Source: Sporosarcina sp. FSL K6-1522 (lineage in GTDB: Bacteria; Bacillota; Bacilli; Bacillales_A; Planococcaceae). From it: DNA of 64,000 bases. Under the pieces are notes generated by a model. The model did not search any database. It was not told the DNA's origin and saw only the letters and a program-made list of their open reading frames with translations. Where the stretch lies: contig NZ_CP152019.1 in the NCBI RefSeq assembly GCF_038622445.1, positions 2,082,501 to 2,146,500 on the forward strand, in the 5' to 3' direction. Shown here piece after piece: positions 7,746-15,299 of the stretch. The position numbers and the translations under genes were made by a program. Each line of letters opens with the position of its first letter. The first letter of the stretch is position 1.

Positions 7746-8288
7746 ATGAAAAGAACTAATCATGCGCTCGTTATCGGGGGGACTGGCATGCTTGCAGGGG
7801 TTTGTGTTGATCTTGCATGTGAAGGCTATTCTGTTTCAGTTATTGGGCGTACGCAATTGAAGTTTAAAGGGCTACAATCGGGCAGTCCACCAAATTCTAT
7901 CTTTCCGCTTATAACCGACTGTGACGGGGATGCGGTGTTTCGTGAAATTGAGAAGGCGATTAAAGAACGCGGTCCGTTTAATCTGATTGTCAGTTGGACA
8001 CAAAATTACAGCACTCTTGAACGTATTTGCGAAATGAATATAGGAGACAAACCTTTTCGTCTATTTCATATAAAGGGGAGCCGGCGGTATTTCGAAGATG
8101 AGCCCATCCGAATTCCAAGTCAGTGTATCTACCGGAAAGTTTTTTTAGGTTTTGTCGTGGAAGACGTTGGTTCACGCTGGCTTACACACGAAGAGATTGT
8201 AAATGGCGTCATCAAACAAATAACGATTGATGAGGCGGAAGGAATAATAGGTCAAATTCATCCCTACGAAGCGCGGCCAATTTATTAA
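7746..8288 (+). CDS. Short Rossmann-fold (SDR-like) protein (180 aa)
   Basis: ATG at 7746 (MKRTNHALVIGGTGMLAG) follows GGGGTG. The upstream part of the open frame has no ribosome site. The nucleotide-binding loop is GGTGMLAG at residues 10-17, followed by VSVIGRT at the end of strand 2, which suggests an NADP-type pocket. The catalytic Tyr-x-x-x-Lys of classical short-chain dehydrogenases is not in its normal place; a QCIYRKVFLGF segment occurs late. At 180 residues it is shorter than classical SDRs (about 250). It resembles small SDR-like proteins found in Bacillus that have no known reaction, so enzymatic activity is uncertain. Confidence 0.65.
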   Translation: MKRTNHALVIGGTGMLAGVCVDLACEGYSVSVIGRTQLKFKGLQSGSPPNSIFPLITDCDGDAVFREIEKAIKERGPFNLIVSWTQNYSTLERICEMNIGDKPFRLFHIKGSRRYFEDEPIRIPSQCIYRKVFLGFVVEDVGSRWLTHEEIVNGVIKQITIDEAEGIIGQIHPYEARPIY

Positions 8289-8377
8289 CAGGCGGGATTG
8301 AAAATCTGTATAGACGGTGTTATCTTTCGAACGGTTAACACTGACTTTTAAGCACGAGATAGAAAGGATTAGATGTA

Positions 8378-8887
8378 ATGTTCATTCGAAAAGCAAAGAT
8401 AGAGGATGTTACTGCAGTCGCAAAGGTACAAGTAGACAGTTGGAGAACGACCTATAAAGGAATTGTTCCGGAGGATTATTTGAACAGTCTTTCTTACGGG
8501 GAACGGGAGGTCATTTGGCAAGGGGCTATTCAGGAAAATAATCTATATGTAGCGGAAGATGGCCTAGGACAGATTATTGGCTTTTCAATAGGTGGCAAAG
8601 AACGAACTGGGAAATATGATGCGTATACAGGGGAATTGTACGCTATTTATATTTTAGAAGCATACCAAGGAAAGGGAATAGGGCGACTACTTGTTCAATC
8701 TGTTGTGGATGATTTACAAGAGAAAAAATTGAATTCGATGCTCATATGGGTGCTAACGGAAAATCCAGCTTGTCGTTTTTATGAAGCGTTGGGGGGGAAA
8801 ACGATTGACACGGAGGAAATCGAAATTGGGGGTAAGCAGTTGAGTGAAACTGCGTATGGTTGGGCCGATATTTCTTCGTGCTTTTAA
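8378..8887 (+). CDS. GNAT family N-acetyltransferase (169 aa)
   Basis: ATG at 8378 is preceded by AAAGGATTAG. The sequence shows the standard fold: FIRKAKIEDVTAVAKVQVDSWRTTYKGIVP at the N-terminus (the WRxxYxGIxP signature of a common Bacillus subgroup), motif A as YAIYILEAYQGKGIGRLL around residues 88-107, and WVLTENPACRFYEALGG at the C-terminus. The acceptor is not predictable from the sequence. It is a single gene, with no shared ribosome coupling to its neighbours. Confidence 0.85.
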   Translation: MFIRKAKIEDVTAVAKVQVDSWRTTYKGIVPEDYLNSLSYGEREVIWQGAIQENNLYVAEDGLGQIIGFSIGGKERTGKYDAYTGELYAIYILEAYQGKGIGRLLVQSVVDDLQEKKLNSMLIWVLTENPACRFYEALGGKTIDTEEIEIGGKQLSETAYGWADISSCF

Positions 8888-8934
8888 AAAATATACGATG
8901 AACTTGTAATAAGTAGATAGTAAGGAGTAATGAA

Positions 8935-9525
8935 TTGACGATGCAAATTCGAAATAAGGATGATATTCTTGCTTTTATTCAGGAAGACAAGTGGATGATG
9001 GATATATTGGCAAGTGTAAAATTGCTAAATTTACCGGATTGGTGGGTTTGTGCTGGATTTGTTCGTTCTAAAATTTGGGACGTGCTGCATGATTTTGATG
9101 AGAAGACACCACTGCCAGATATTGACGTAATTTATTACGATCAAGCAATAGTCGAAGAAAAGGAAGAGAAGAGACTCGAAGAGCAGTTGAAGGATTTAAT
9201 GCCTACAATCCCTTGGTCAGTGAAAAATCAGGCAAGGATGCATATTGAGAATGGCATCCCCCCTTATACTTCAGCTGAAGATGCTATCGCAAAATTTCCA
9301 GAAACGGCGACCGCTTTAGGTGTCAAGCTAGATGAAGGGAATCATGTCATCTTGACTGCGCCTCATGGAGTACAAGATATTGTGAATTTAGTCGTCAGGC
9401 CGACGCCTTATTTTTTTGAATCAGAGGAAAGGATGCTGATTTACGCAGAGAGAGTTCGGAAAAAGAATTGGCAATCCATATGGGGACAGGTTGATGTTAT
9501 AGGTTGGGATGTTAATCGGATTTAA
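8935..9525 (+). CDS. Nucleotidyltransferase family protein (DUF925-like), TTG start
   Basis: The frame begins at TTG 8935, 7 bases after AAGGAG. An ATG at 8941 has poorer spacing (13), so TTG is preferred. The protein of about 196 residues carries WWVCAGFVRSKIWD (residues 37-50) and then PLPDIDVIYYD, the glycine-containing and Asp-x-Asp elements of polymerase-beta-like nucleotidyltransferases. RPTPYFF and YAERVRKKNW near the end match the DUF925 group. In that group the transferred nucleotide and target are unknown. No partner antitoxin-like gene is adjacent. Confidence 0.75.
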   Translation: MTMQIRNKDDILAFIQEDKWMMDILASVKLLNLPDWWVCAGFVRSKIWDVLHDFDEKTPLPDIDVIYYDQAIVEEKEEKRLEEQLKDLMPTIPWSVKNQARMHIENGIPPYTSAEDAIAKFPETATALGVKLDEGNHVILTAPHGVQDIVNLVVRPTPYFFESEERMLIYAERVRKKNWQSIWGQVDVIGWDVNRI

Positions 9526-9560
9526 TGAATCTACATAAACCGTAAGAAAGGTGGAGACCT

Positions 9561-10214
9561 ATGTATTATCCTTATATCCAACAACTGACACCCCCGAAAC
9601 GTCGGGTGATGACGGTTACAGGGATTAGTAGCTTATCACTTGCACCAGACACCGTTCAAATTCGCTTGGAGGTCAGTACCGAAAATACAGAGCTACAGAA
9701 AGCGCAACAGGAAAATGCGCAAGCGATGAATCAAGTGATTGAATCGCTCTTACAATTGGGGATTGTTAGGGAGGATATCCAAACCGCTTCTTATACCGTT
9801 TTTCCGCAATACGACTTTGTTGAAGGTAAGCAACTACTGCGGGGCTATGAGGTGACCAATGCGATTAACGTAACGATGAAGGCGATTGACCAAGTCGGAA
9901 ATGTGATAGATGTTGCTGTTCAAAATGGTGCAAACAGAATTTCGAATGTACAGTTTACAGTGGAACATGAACAATTGCATTACCAACAAGCATTGAGTCT
10001 CGCGCTAAAAGACGCATTAGCGAAGGCGCAAACGATGGCTAAGACGATGCAACTTCCGCTTGATCCGACGCCGATTAACATTGTTGAAGAGTATAAGAGT
10101 GAGCCTGTTGTTGCAGCACCGCGTATGTTCGCAGCAGCTGCAAACAACTCAACGCCGATTGAACAAGGACAGATTATGATTCGTGCAACAGTAAATGTAC
10201 AATTTCAATATTGA
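9561..10214 (+). CDS. SIMPL (DUF541) domain protein (217 aa)
   Basis: ATG follows AAAGGTGG. The N-terminal 15 residues (MYYPYIQQLTPPKRR) are not a signal peptide. The SIMPL domain starts at VMTVTGISSLSLAPDTVQI and continues through NQVIESLLQLGIVREDIQTASYTVFPQYDF and the conserved late segment ALKDALAKAQTMA. The family usually forms oligomeric periplasmic or surface rings. In Firmicutes many members are cytoplasmic or spore-associated with unknown function. The next gene begins 14 bases later and encodes a spore-type protein, so the two may be co-expressed during sporulation (inference). Confidence 0.85.
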   Translation: MYYPYIQQLTPPKRRVMTVTGISSLSLAPDTVQIRLEVSTENTELQKAQQENAQAMNQVIESLLQLGIVREDIQTASYTVFPQYDFVEGKQLLRGYEVTNAINVTMKAIDQVGNVIDVAVQNGANRISNVQFTVEHEQLHYQQALSLALKDALAKAQTMAKTMQLPLDPTPINIVEEYKSEPVVAAPRMFAAAANNSTPIEQGQIMIRATVNVQFQY

Positions 10215-10228
10215 AGGGAATGACTGGT

Positions 10229-10603
10229 ATGAGAGAGGCAGACAGTGTGGAAACTGAAAAAACGGTTGTCTATCGATCACCCATTGGAAGGCTATTTGAA
10301 AAATTTTCTCGGCATAAAGATGTGTCGTTGGTGTATGGTGAGCCCATTGAATTGGAACATAAACGCGTCCTGCCTGTAGCGAAAGTTCATTATATGGTTG
10401 GAGGGGGCGGAGGATATTCCAGCGATTCTCCATTTGCACAAGGTGAGGGTGGCGGAGGTCGGATTTCGGTCAAGCCTTTAGGTGTGTATGAGATTGATAC
10501 ACATAGGGTAACGTTTAAACCGATTATAGATTTGAAATTTATTCTTACACTTGCAAGCGTTTTAACGCTTGGTCTTGTTTGGATACTCAAGAAATCCCGT
10601 TGA
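10229..10603 (+). CDS. YtfJ/GerW-like sporulation protein with C-terminal membrane anchor (124 aa)
   Basis: ATG at 10229 (MREADSVETEKTV) is about 10 bases after GAAGGG. Earlier in-frame starts at 10211 and 10220 are too close to or upstream of that site. The core reads VSLVYGEPIELEHKRVLPVAKVHY, then a glycine-rich loop VGGGGGYSS with a second run GEGGGGRISVKPLGVYEI, which is the signature arrangement of the Spore_YtfJ (GerW) family. Unlike canonical YtfJ (about 150 aa), the C-terminus here is a single hydrophobic segment, FILTLASVLTLGLVWIL, then KKSR. Family members are needed for efficient spore germination; the molecular role is not established. Confidence 0.75.
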   Translation: MREADSVETEKTVVYRSPIGRLFEKFSRHKDVSLVYGEPIELEHKRVLPVAKVHYMVGGGGGYSSDSPFAQGEGGGGRISVKPLGVYEIDTHRVTFKPIIDLKFILTLASVLTLGLVWILKKSR

Positions 10604-10629
10604 TGCTCTATTTTATGACGACAATAATT

Positions 10630-10668
10630 CCCCGCATCAGTATTTCCACTGTGCGGGGTTTGGTTTTA
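10630..10668 (+). terminator. Terminator between convergent genes
   Basis: Perfect 7-bp GC stem CCCCGCA (10630-10636) with TGCGGGG (10652-10658), followed by TTTGGTTTT. It may also help end the minus-strand yfhD-like gene. Confidence 0.8.
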
Positions 10669-10695
10669 GGTATTAACGACGGAACTTCAAATGCG

Positions 10696-10875
10696 TCATT
10701 TTCGCTTCCGTTCGTTTGGATTCATACGCTCTCGCTTAGGGCGGAGGTTACTCAATTCATCGAATTCGCGAGCTATCTCCTCTCTCATATCACTTGGTTT
10801 AATTTTTTGCGTTTTCGGTGTTTGGGGCAATGAACGTGAATTGTTTCCAGCACCTTTATGATCGTCTCTTCCCAT
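10696..10875 (-). CDS. YfhD-like small protein (59 aa)
   Basis: ATG at 10875 (MGRDDHKGAGNNSRSLPQTP) has AAAGGAG 8 bases upstream. An in-frame extension to 10893 lacks a ribosome site. The protein is tiny, very hydrophilic and basic at the end (ERKRK). The opening MGRDxHK followed by LPQTPK matches the YfhD family of small Bacillales proteins, and FDELSNL is the typical acidic middle. Function is unknown. Composition resembles small acid-soluble spore proteins, but the family is not one of the DNA-binding alpha/beta type. Confidence 0.65.
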   Translation of the reverse strand: MGRDDHKGAGNNSRSLPQTPKTQKIKPSDMREEIAREFDELSNLRPKRERMNPNERKRK

Positions 10876-10996
10876 AGCAAAAGCTCCTTTCAACCATTTA
10901 GTACTTCGTTAATATGTTACCCAAACATCGATTTTATTCGATGAAAAATCTTCAAGTGAACACAGAAAACATGTTTGTTTGAATTGACGTATTTTT

Positions 10997-11069
10997 CGCT
11001 GACAGTTCGCACGTTTTCACTGACTGTTCCTGCAAGTTCCCTGACAATCCGCGTTATCGCCGACAGTTA
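10997..11069 (+). repeat. Imperfect 21-base tandem repeat with CTGAC core
   Basis: Three and a half units begin GCTGACAGTTC, CTGACTGTTCC, CTGACAATCC and CCGACAGT at spacings of about 21 bases. The same array occurs in reverse orientation at 31144-31213. It lies in the long untranslated gap upstream of the SAM riboswitch and contains no ORF. Confidence 0.7.
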
Positions 11070-11130
11070 TCCGAAAAAAGAAGGTTTACAATTATAAGTT
11101 TAATAGTATAATGGAATCTAATTGAATATT

Positions 11131-11235
11131 CTTATCAAGAGAAGCCGAGGGAAATGGCCCGATGACGCTTCAGCAACCTCTGACATTGTCAGAAAGGTGC
11201 TACCTCCAACAAGATTTTTTGTCTTGAGAGATAAG
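11131..11235 (+). promoter_or_regulatory. SAM-I riboswitch (S-box) aptamer
   Basis: The P1 stem CTTATCAAGA (11131) with TCTTGAGAGATAAG (to 11235) encloses the canonical S-box elements: GAAGCCGAGGGA, AATGGCCCGATGACGC, TTCAGCAACC, the P3 hairpin, and GGTGCTACCTCCAAC. All conserved residues of the class are present. It precedes metA and a terminator, so high S-adenosylmethionine is expected to stop transcription before the gene. Confidence 0.97.
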
Positions 11236-11253
11236 AACTGAGCGCCTAAAGCG

Positions 11254-11292
11254 AACCCTCTTTTCTTGTCATATCGAAAAGAGGGTTTTCTT
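11254..11292 (+). terminator. S-box expression-platform terminator
   Basis: AACCCTCTTTTC (11254-11265) pairs with GAAAAGAGGGTT (from 11276), followed by TTCTTT. The competing antiterminator would use the 3' side of the aptamer P1 stem. Confidence 0.9.
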
Positions 11293-11334
11293 TATGCCCA
11301 ATTACATAAATCAATGAAAAGGGAGAGAAGACGC

Positions 11335-12243
11335 ATGCCAATTAACATACCTAAAAAATTGCCAGCGGGGGAATTACTGAAAGAGGAAAAAATCTTCGTT
11401 ATGGATGAGGAACGTGCGACATCTCAAGACATTCGTCCGATGAATATTATCATTTTGAATTTGATGCCGGAAAAAGAACGGACAGAGTTGCAGCTTTTAC
11501 GTTTGCTAGGCAATACACCGTTACAAGTGGATGTGACGTTTATGAATATGGCAACACATGAATCGAAAAACGTGAGTAAATCACACTTAGACCAATTTTA
11601 CACGACCTTTGAGCAGATCAAACACCGTCGTTTTGACGGCATGATTATTACAGGTGCTCCAATCGAACATTTGGAATTTGAAGATGTGAATTATTGGGAA
11701 GAGATGACGTGTATTATGGATTGGACGAAAGACAATGTCACATCCGTTATGCATATTTGTTGGGGTGCGCAGGCGGCATTATACCATCACTACGGCATCG
11801 GAAAATTTGAGTTGCCGAAAAAATGCTCAGGTGTCTTTACGCATCGTTTATCGGACCCAACCATTAATCTGTCACGTGGTTTTAATGATGAATTTAGAGC
11901 ACCTCATTCGCGCTATACATCGGTTTCTATTGAAGATATTGAAAAAGATCCTCGCTTGTATGTGCTTGCAAAGTCAGAGGACGCAGGGGCATTTATTATC
12001 TTATCAAAGGATAATAAACATATTATGATTACAGGTCATTTAGAATACGATGCGACGACATTGGCGGAAGAGTATGCTCGCGACTTGAAAAAAGGCATAG
12101 ACATCGATGTACCAGCAAATTATTTCCCGAACGATGATCCGTCTCAAGAGCCGTTGAACACATGGCGTTCACATACGCATCTATTATTTTCTAACTGGCT
12201 CAATTACTATGTGTACCAAGAAACACCATATGTTTGGGAATAA
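11335..12243 (+). CDS. metA: Homoserine O-acetyltransferase MetA (302 aa)
   Basis: ATG at 11335 ([15 protein letters not shown]) follows GGGAGAGAAG. The open frame extends upstream through the terminator loop but is not translated there. The protein activates homoserine for methionine synthesis. Catalytic Cys142 lies in [10 protein letters not shown], with the partner His/Glu region at ITGHLEYD near the C-terminus. Residue 111 is Glu (GAPIEHLEF); in this family Glu111 is associated with acetyl-CoA use, whereas enzymes with Gly at that site (E. coli MetA, APLG) use succinyl-CoA. The length equals the family norm. Regulation is by the SAM riboswitch immediately upstream. Confidence 0.95.
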   Translation: MPINIPKKLPAGELLKEEKIFVMDEERATSQDIRPMNIIILNLMPEKERTELQLLRLLGNTPLQVDVTFMNMATHESKNVSKSHLDQFYTTFEQIKHRRFDGMIITGAPIEHLEFEDVNYWEEMTCIMDWTKDNVTSVMHICWGAQAALYHHYGIGKFELPKKCSGVFTHRLSDPTINLSRGFNDEFRAPHSRYTSVSIEDIEKDPRLYVLAKSEDAGAFIILSKDNKHIMITGHLEYDATTLAEEYARDLKKGIDIDVPANYFPNDDPSQEPLNTWRSHTHLLFSNWLNYYVYQETPYVWE

Positions 12244-12273
12244 CTTGATTCAGCAAACCCCAGCTGAATCAAG
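12244..12273 (+). other. Perfect stem-loop after metA
   Basis: Eleven-bp perfect stem CTTGATTCAGC with GCTGAATCAAG and an 8-base loop starts one base after the metA stop codon. No T-run follows, so it is either a factor-assisted terminator or an mRNA 3'-end stabiliser. Confidence 0.7.
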
Positions 12274-12284
12274 CTAAAGAAGAA

Positions 12285-12426
12285 GGCAACCTAGGTACGC
12301 CACGTCCTGTGGCGACGGTTGCATGACCGACATTCTGTCGGCCCGCGGATGTCACAGATTTTCAAAGGAGCTTTTCGAGCGGGCTCGAAAAAATCTGGAC
12401 ACAATTACGCCATGGCGTAATTGATT
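12285..12426 (+). repeat. Dispersed structured repeat, copy A
   Basis: A hairpin-rich non-coding block contains ACGTCCTGTGGCGACGGTTG, GCATGACCGACATTCTGTCG, then GATGTCACAGATTTT, a hairpin TCGAGCGGGCTCGA, AAAATCTGGACACAATTACG and the palindrome AATTACGCCATGGCGTAATT. A second copy with the same modules in a rearranged order lies at 41571-41716, and related fragments occur near 20030-20200. The gap between metA and the next gene holds nothing else. Confidence 0.7.
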
Positions 12427-12450
12427 AAGAGACACCCTTGTTAGTGTTAG

Positions 12451-12459
12451 CATAGGATA
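12451..12459 (+). promoter_or_regulatory. Candidate sigma-K -10 element
   Basis: CATAGGATA matches the mother-cell sigma-K -10 consensus CATANNNTA, with AC dinucleotides 15 to 17 bases upstream (GACACCC). It lies about 25 bases before the TTG start of the coiled-coil gene, which would give a very short leader. Confidence 0.4.
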
Positions 12460-12484
12460 ATACGACAAGGGGGAATCGAAGGCG

Positions 12485-13228
12485 TTGTTTATGAATCATC
12501 AAGAGCATCCAGATGTTTATCAAAACATGGCCGCCACGTCAGTGACTAATCAAACGAGTTCCCAAACTGATACGTTCTCGGAATGGATGAAGGAGCAACA
12601 AGCAGTAAATGATACAATCCATCGGCAGCTTAACCTATTAGAAACGCTTATGAATGAACAGAAAAGGGCACAATCGAGTCAATTAAAAACAATCCGAAAT
12701 CGTCTGTTTACACTGCAAAAAAGAGCTGACCATCAAGCGCATTTTGAAAAGAAGACGCTTGAATCGATGGCAATACTAGCGACTGATCACCAATCCTTAC
12801 AGCAGATGTTGACAGACGAACACTCATTGAATCAGCAGCGAAGTGTGGAGATTCAGGACTTATGTGCATCAACGAAGGACATTGCAGAGCGCCTTGAATT
12901 ATGTATAGCGACTGATGAAGAACTTGCGAGCAAGGTCAGTGAGCAGTTCATCCACCAACAAGCATTATCCGAACAATTAGCGCAGCAGGAAGACGCCCAG
13001 CAAGCTGTTGTGGGCAGATTAGACGCTCAACAGGGAACGATGGTCAAAATGCTAGGGCAAGTGGAACAGCTACGCTCTATACTTTACGAGCGTACAAATA
13101 TGTTGACGAAGAAAATCGAAGATACGATGTCTGCCTATTTAACGAAACGAATGACAGGATTAGAACAACCGATGACTCACTTTTGGATGAATCCAAAACC
13201 GGAAGAGAAGCAGGAGAAAATAGATTGA
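12485..13228 (+). CDS. Gln-rich coiled-coil protein, probable coat component (247 aa)
   Basis: The frame begins at TTG 12485, 11 bases after AAGGGGG; the next ATG (12491) is farther away. The protein is almost entirely alpha-helical, Gln/Glu-rich with many heptads (LLETLMNEQKRAQSSQLKTI, LSEQLAQQEDAQQAVVGRLD), and ends in a Pro/Lys-rich tail. There is no membrane segment. A sigma-K-like -10 element just upstream suggests late mother-cell expression and a place in the spore coat. This is inference; the family is not recognised. Confidence 0.65.
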   Translation: MFMNHQEHPDVYQNMAATSVTNQTSSQTDTFSEWMKEQQAVNDTIHRQLNLLETLMNEQKRAQSSQLKTIRNRLFTLQKRADHQAHFEKKTLESMAILATDHQSLQQMLTDEHSLNQQRSVEIQDLCASTKDIAERLELCIATDEELASKVSEQFIHQQALSEQLAQQEDAQQAVVGRLDAQQGTMVKMLGQVEQLRSILYERTNMLTKKIEDTMSAYLTKRMTGLEQPMTHFWMNPKPEEKQEKID

Positions 13229-13355
13229 AACACATAGAGTTATATCTCGAAGCAAGCGCCTGGCGATAGATGTCTGGTGCTTGTTTCTTTTGGAATAGGA
13301 ACCTATTTTCCGTGGATGAATAGTATGTAAGGATTACTGAATTGGAGGGAAATGG

Positions 13356-13613
13356 GTGACGAATCAGCATCGACATAGCGAGAGCGAGTACTGGGCAAAT
13401 CATTGGCAGAATCCACGATATCGGAGAATTTCAATCGAACAGGCGATGGCGATCGCAGTTGGAAGAGTGCCAGGCCAAGTCGTGAAGGCGGAGTTGGATT
13501 ATGAAGATGGAATGTTAGTGTATGAAGTAGACGTTCGGACGGCTGATGGTCGGAAGTATGAAGTGCGAGTAGATGCGAATACAGGCGCGATTCTAAAAGT
13601 AAAACTTGATTGA
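13356..13613 (+). CDS. PepSY-domain protein (85 aa), GTG start
   Basis: GTG at 13356 is 6 bases after GGAGGG; an ATG four bases earlier is out of frame and hits a stop. Residues 24-84 form one PepSY domain: ISIEQAMAIAVGRVPGQVVK, AELDYEDGMLVYEVDVRTADG, KYEVRVDANTGAILKVKLD. There is no signal peptide, unlike secreted PepSY proteins, so it is predicted cytoplasmic or lipid-free. The fold usually binds or inhibits peptidases or acts as a sensor; no protease gene is adjacent. It ends in a strong terminator. Confidence 0.85.
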   Translation: MTNQHRHSESEYWANHWQNPRYRRISIEQAMAIAVGRVPGQVVKAELDYEDGMLVYEVDVRTADGRKYEVRVDANTGAILKVKLD

Positions 13614-13632
13614 GTTAAATAAAGAACGGTTT

Positions 13633-13674
13633 AAAAGGTTGTCTCTCTCATTGTGAGTGGGGACAGCCTTTTAT
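13633..13674 (+). terminator. Terminator of the PepSY gene
   Basis: Long stem AAAAGGTTGTCTCTCTC with GAGTGGGGACAGCCTTTT (one bulge and wobble pairs), then TATT. Confidence 0.85.
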
Positions 13675-13760
13675 TCGTGCGTAACTACAAGAAACAATCC
13701 TGATGTATAGGCATTCGGTAATGGTGGAACACTTTCCGTATAACGGAGGTGTGAGTTCGG

Positions 13761-14474
13761 ATGGGTACGGATGAATTACTGGAGATTCATTTCTGGGAAA
13801 CATTATTTAGAACGACAATGGCATTTCTTGTTTTATTGATTCTTGCAAGGGTGATGGGGAAAAAGCAAATCTCACAGTTAACATTTTTCCATTACGTAAC
13901 AGGAATTACAATCGGTTCGATTGCAGCAGAAATCGCAGCCCAGTATGAAACCGCATTTGTAGATGGAATTATCGCAATGATTTGGTGGGCGGTGCTGACG
14001 TTATTGATGAGCTATATAGCACTTAAATCTAAGAGGGCTCGTGTACTTTTAGATGATCAGCCAACAATTGTGGTATATGAAGGGAAATTAGTAGAGAAGG
14101 CTATGAAGAAATCACGACTTCATTTGAATGACTTGAATATGATGTTGCGGGAACAAAGTATTTTTTCGATTAAAGAAGTGTATTATGCCATATTGGAAAC
14201 GAACGGAAATTTGAGTGTTTTGAAGAAAGCGGATCAAGAGCCAGCGACAAAGAAAGATGTCAATGCTCCAGCACCTGAGCCTAAGTATATGCCCTCTGAA
14301 ATCATTTCGGATGGGAAAATCGTGAAAAAGAATTTGACTGAACTAAATTTGACCGAAGAGTGGGTTTACGACCAACTGAAAAAACAAGGCATTGGTCAAG
14401 TTAAACAGGTGTATTACGCAGAAATACAGACGGATGGCAGTCTTCATATTGATGTGCAGCCTGAGAAGGAATAG
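13761..14474 (+). CDS. DUF421/YetF family membrane protein (237 aa)
   Basis: ATG follows ACGGAGG. Three N-terminal membrane segments (TTMAFLVLLILARVMGKKQI, then ITIGSIAAEIAAQ, then ALTLLMSYIAL-type sequence) are followed by two successive copies of the YetF cytosolic module: VVYEGKLVEKAMKKSRLHLN with VYYAILETNG, and IISDGKIVKKNLTELNLTEE with VYYAEIQTDG. This is the standard layout of YetF/YdfS/YrbG paralogues. Members of this family have been linked to spore membrane properties in Bacillus; the molecular activity is unknown. A mobile element lies 40 bases downstream. Confidence 0.9.
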   Translation: MGTDELLEIHFWETLFRTTMAFLVLLILARVMGKKQISQLTFFHYVTGITIGSIAAEIAAQYETAFVDGIIAMIWWAVLTLLMSYIALKSKRARVLLDDQPTIVVYEGKLVEKAMKKSRLHLNDLNMMLREQSIFSIKEVYYAILETNGNLSVLKKADQEPATKKDVNAPAPEPKYMPSEIISDGKIVKKNLTELNLTEEWVYDQLKKQGIGQVKQVYYAEIQTDGSLHIDVQPEKE

Positions 14475-14505
14475 GGTAAATGCCGAGTGAACAAGTTCCA
14501 GTTAT

Positions 14506-14514
14506 ATATATAAG
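14506..14514. repeat. Target-site duplication, left flank of element copy 1
   Basis: ATATATAAG, repeated exactly at 15215-15223. A 9-base direct repeat outside terminal inverted repeats indicates transposition. Confidence 0.8.
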
Positions 14515-15214
14515 CACGCCTGTTGATTAACCATTTACTTGCATAAAACATTGATGAGAAATGCTTTACATCTTCATTTCTACTGAACTATTTCCGTTCC
14601 GCTTTCGGGGAGGAATCAAATACAATTCCTCCTGTTTGAAGGGTAAGTGTGTCTAGAAATGACTGCGTCATTTCTAGACACACTCGTTTTCATAATGCTG
14701 TTGCGAATCATTACCTGTCGCGACTCTCCAATAGTTAAGTGAAAAATGTGGTTGCTTGGAAAGAAAAGATAAGATGACTTTCTATAAAGAGTGCCCGAAG
14801 ATACAATTTCGGGCACTCTTTCCCATTGAACAATGCGTTCCTTTTTTACTTGTAGCTAGGCTTAGGCTTCTGAATATAGAAAATCTAGTAGAACAGTGAA
14901 GCTTCCTACAATAACAGCAGAAAAGACCATTGCAAAGGCTTCTGCGGCCAAAATTGTATCTTTGGCCGCCACCCTATATAAAAAGCCAACAATTCTTTTT
15001 TCCAAAAAAGCATGCGCACTTTGTATACCCATGTCTTTGGAGAGCGACGGATGAACAATCACCATACGATTATCGAAGAAAGTGTGAAGGGATGTGACAA
15101 GGTCACATCCCTTCACACAAAGATACCTCGATAATCGTATAGAAATTGTTCGATCCAAAGCAATCCGAAAACAATTGTATACAAAGTGCCTATTTTGGCT
15201 AATCAATAGACGTG
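14515..15214 (+). mobile_element. Non-autonomous (MITE-like) structured element, copy 1, 700 bp
   Basis: Its ends are imperfect inverted repeats: CACGCCTGTTGATTAACC on the left and, read from the right, CACGTCTATTGATTAGCC (15 of 18 identical). Exact 9-base direct repeats (ATATATAAG) flank them. Inside are at least four strong hairpins: near 14648-14683 (GTCTAGAAATGAC), 14791-14822 (AGTGCCCGAA), 14944-14969 (GCGGCCAAA), and 15083-15121 (GTGTGAAGGGATGTGAC), the last nested inside ACGATTATCG/CGATAATCGT. No transposase or conserved ORF is present. Copies lie at 59520-60137 and 61979-62438 (inverted). It sits between two convergent genes. Confidence 0.8.
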
Positions 15215-15224
15215 ATATATAAGG

Positions 15225-15276
15225 AAAAAACTGTCCCAGAAAGGTCGTCTTCACTGACTTTCTGGGACAGTTTTTG
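15225..15276 (-). terminator. Bidirectional terminator after malic enzyme
   Basis: Perfect stem AAAAACTGTCCCAGAAAG with CTTTCTGGGACAGTTTTT. A-rich and T-rich arms allow use on both strands; the minus-strand malic enzyme gene ends just upstream of it. Confidence 0.9.
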
Positions 15277-15299
15277 AGTCCATGTAACACCCCTACATT

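Noticed and set aside
11266..11334. Longer MetA N-terminus beginning in the terminator loop
   Set aside because: It would overlap the riboswitch terminator and lacks a ribosome site; ATG 11335 fits the family.
14862..15290. 142-aa frame overlapping element copy 1
   Set aside because: It begins outside the element, has no ribosome site and is not conserved in frame in the other copies.
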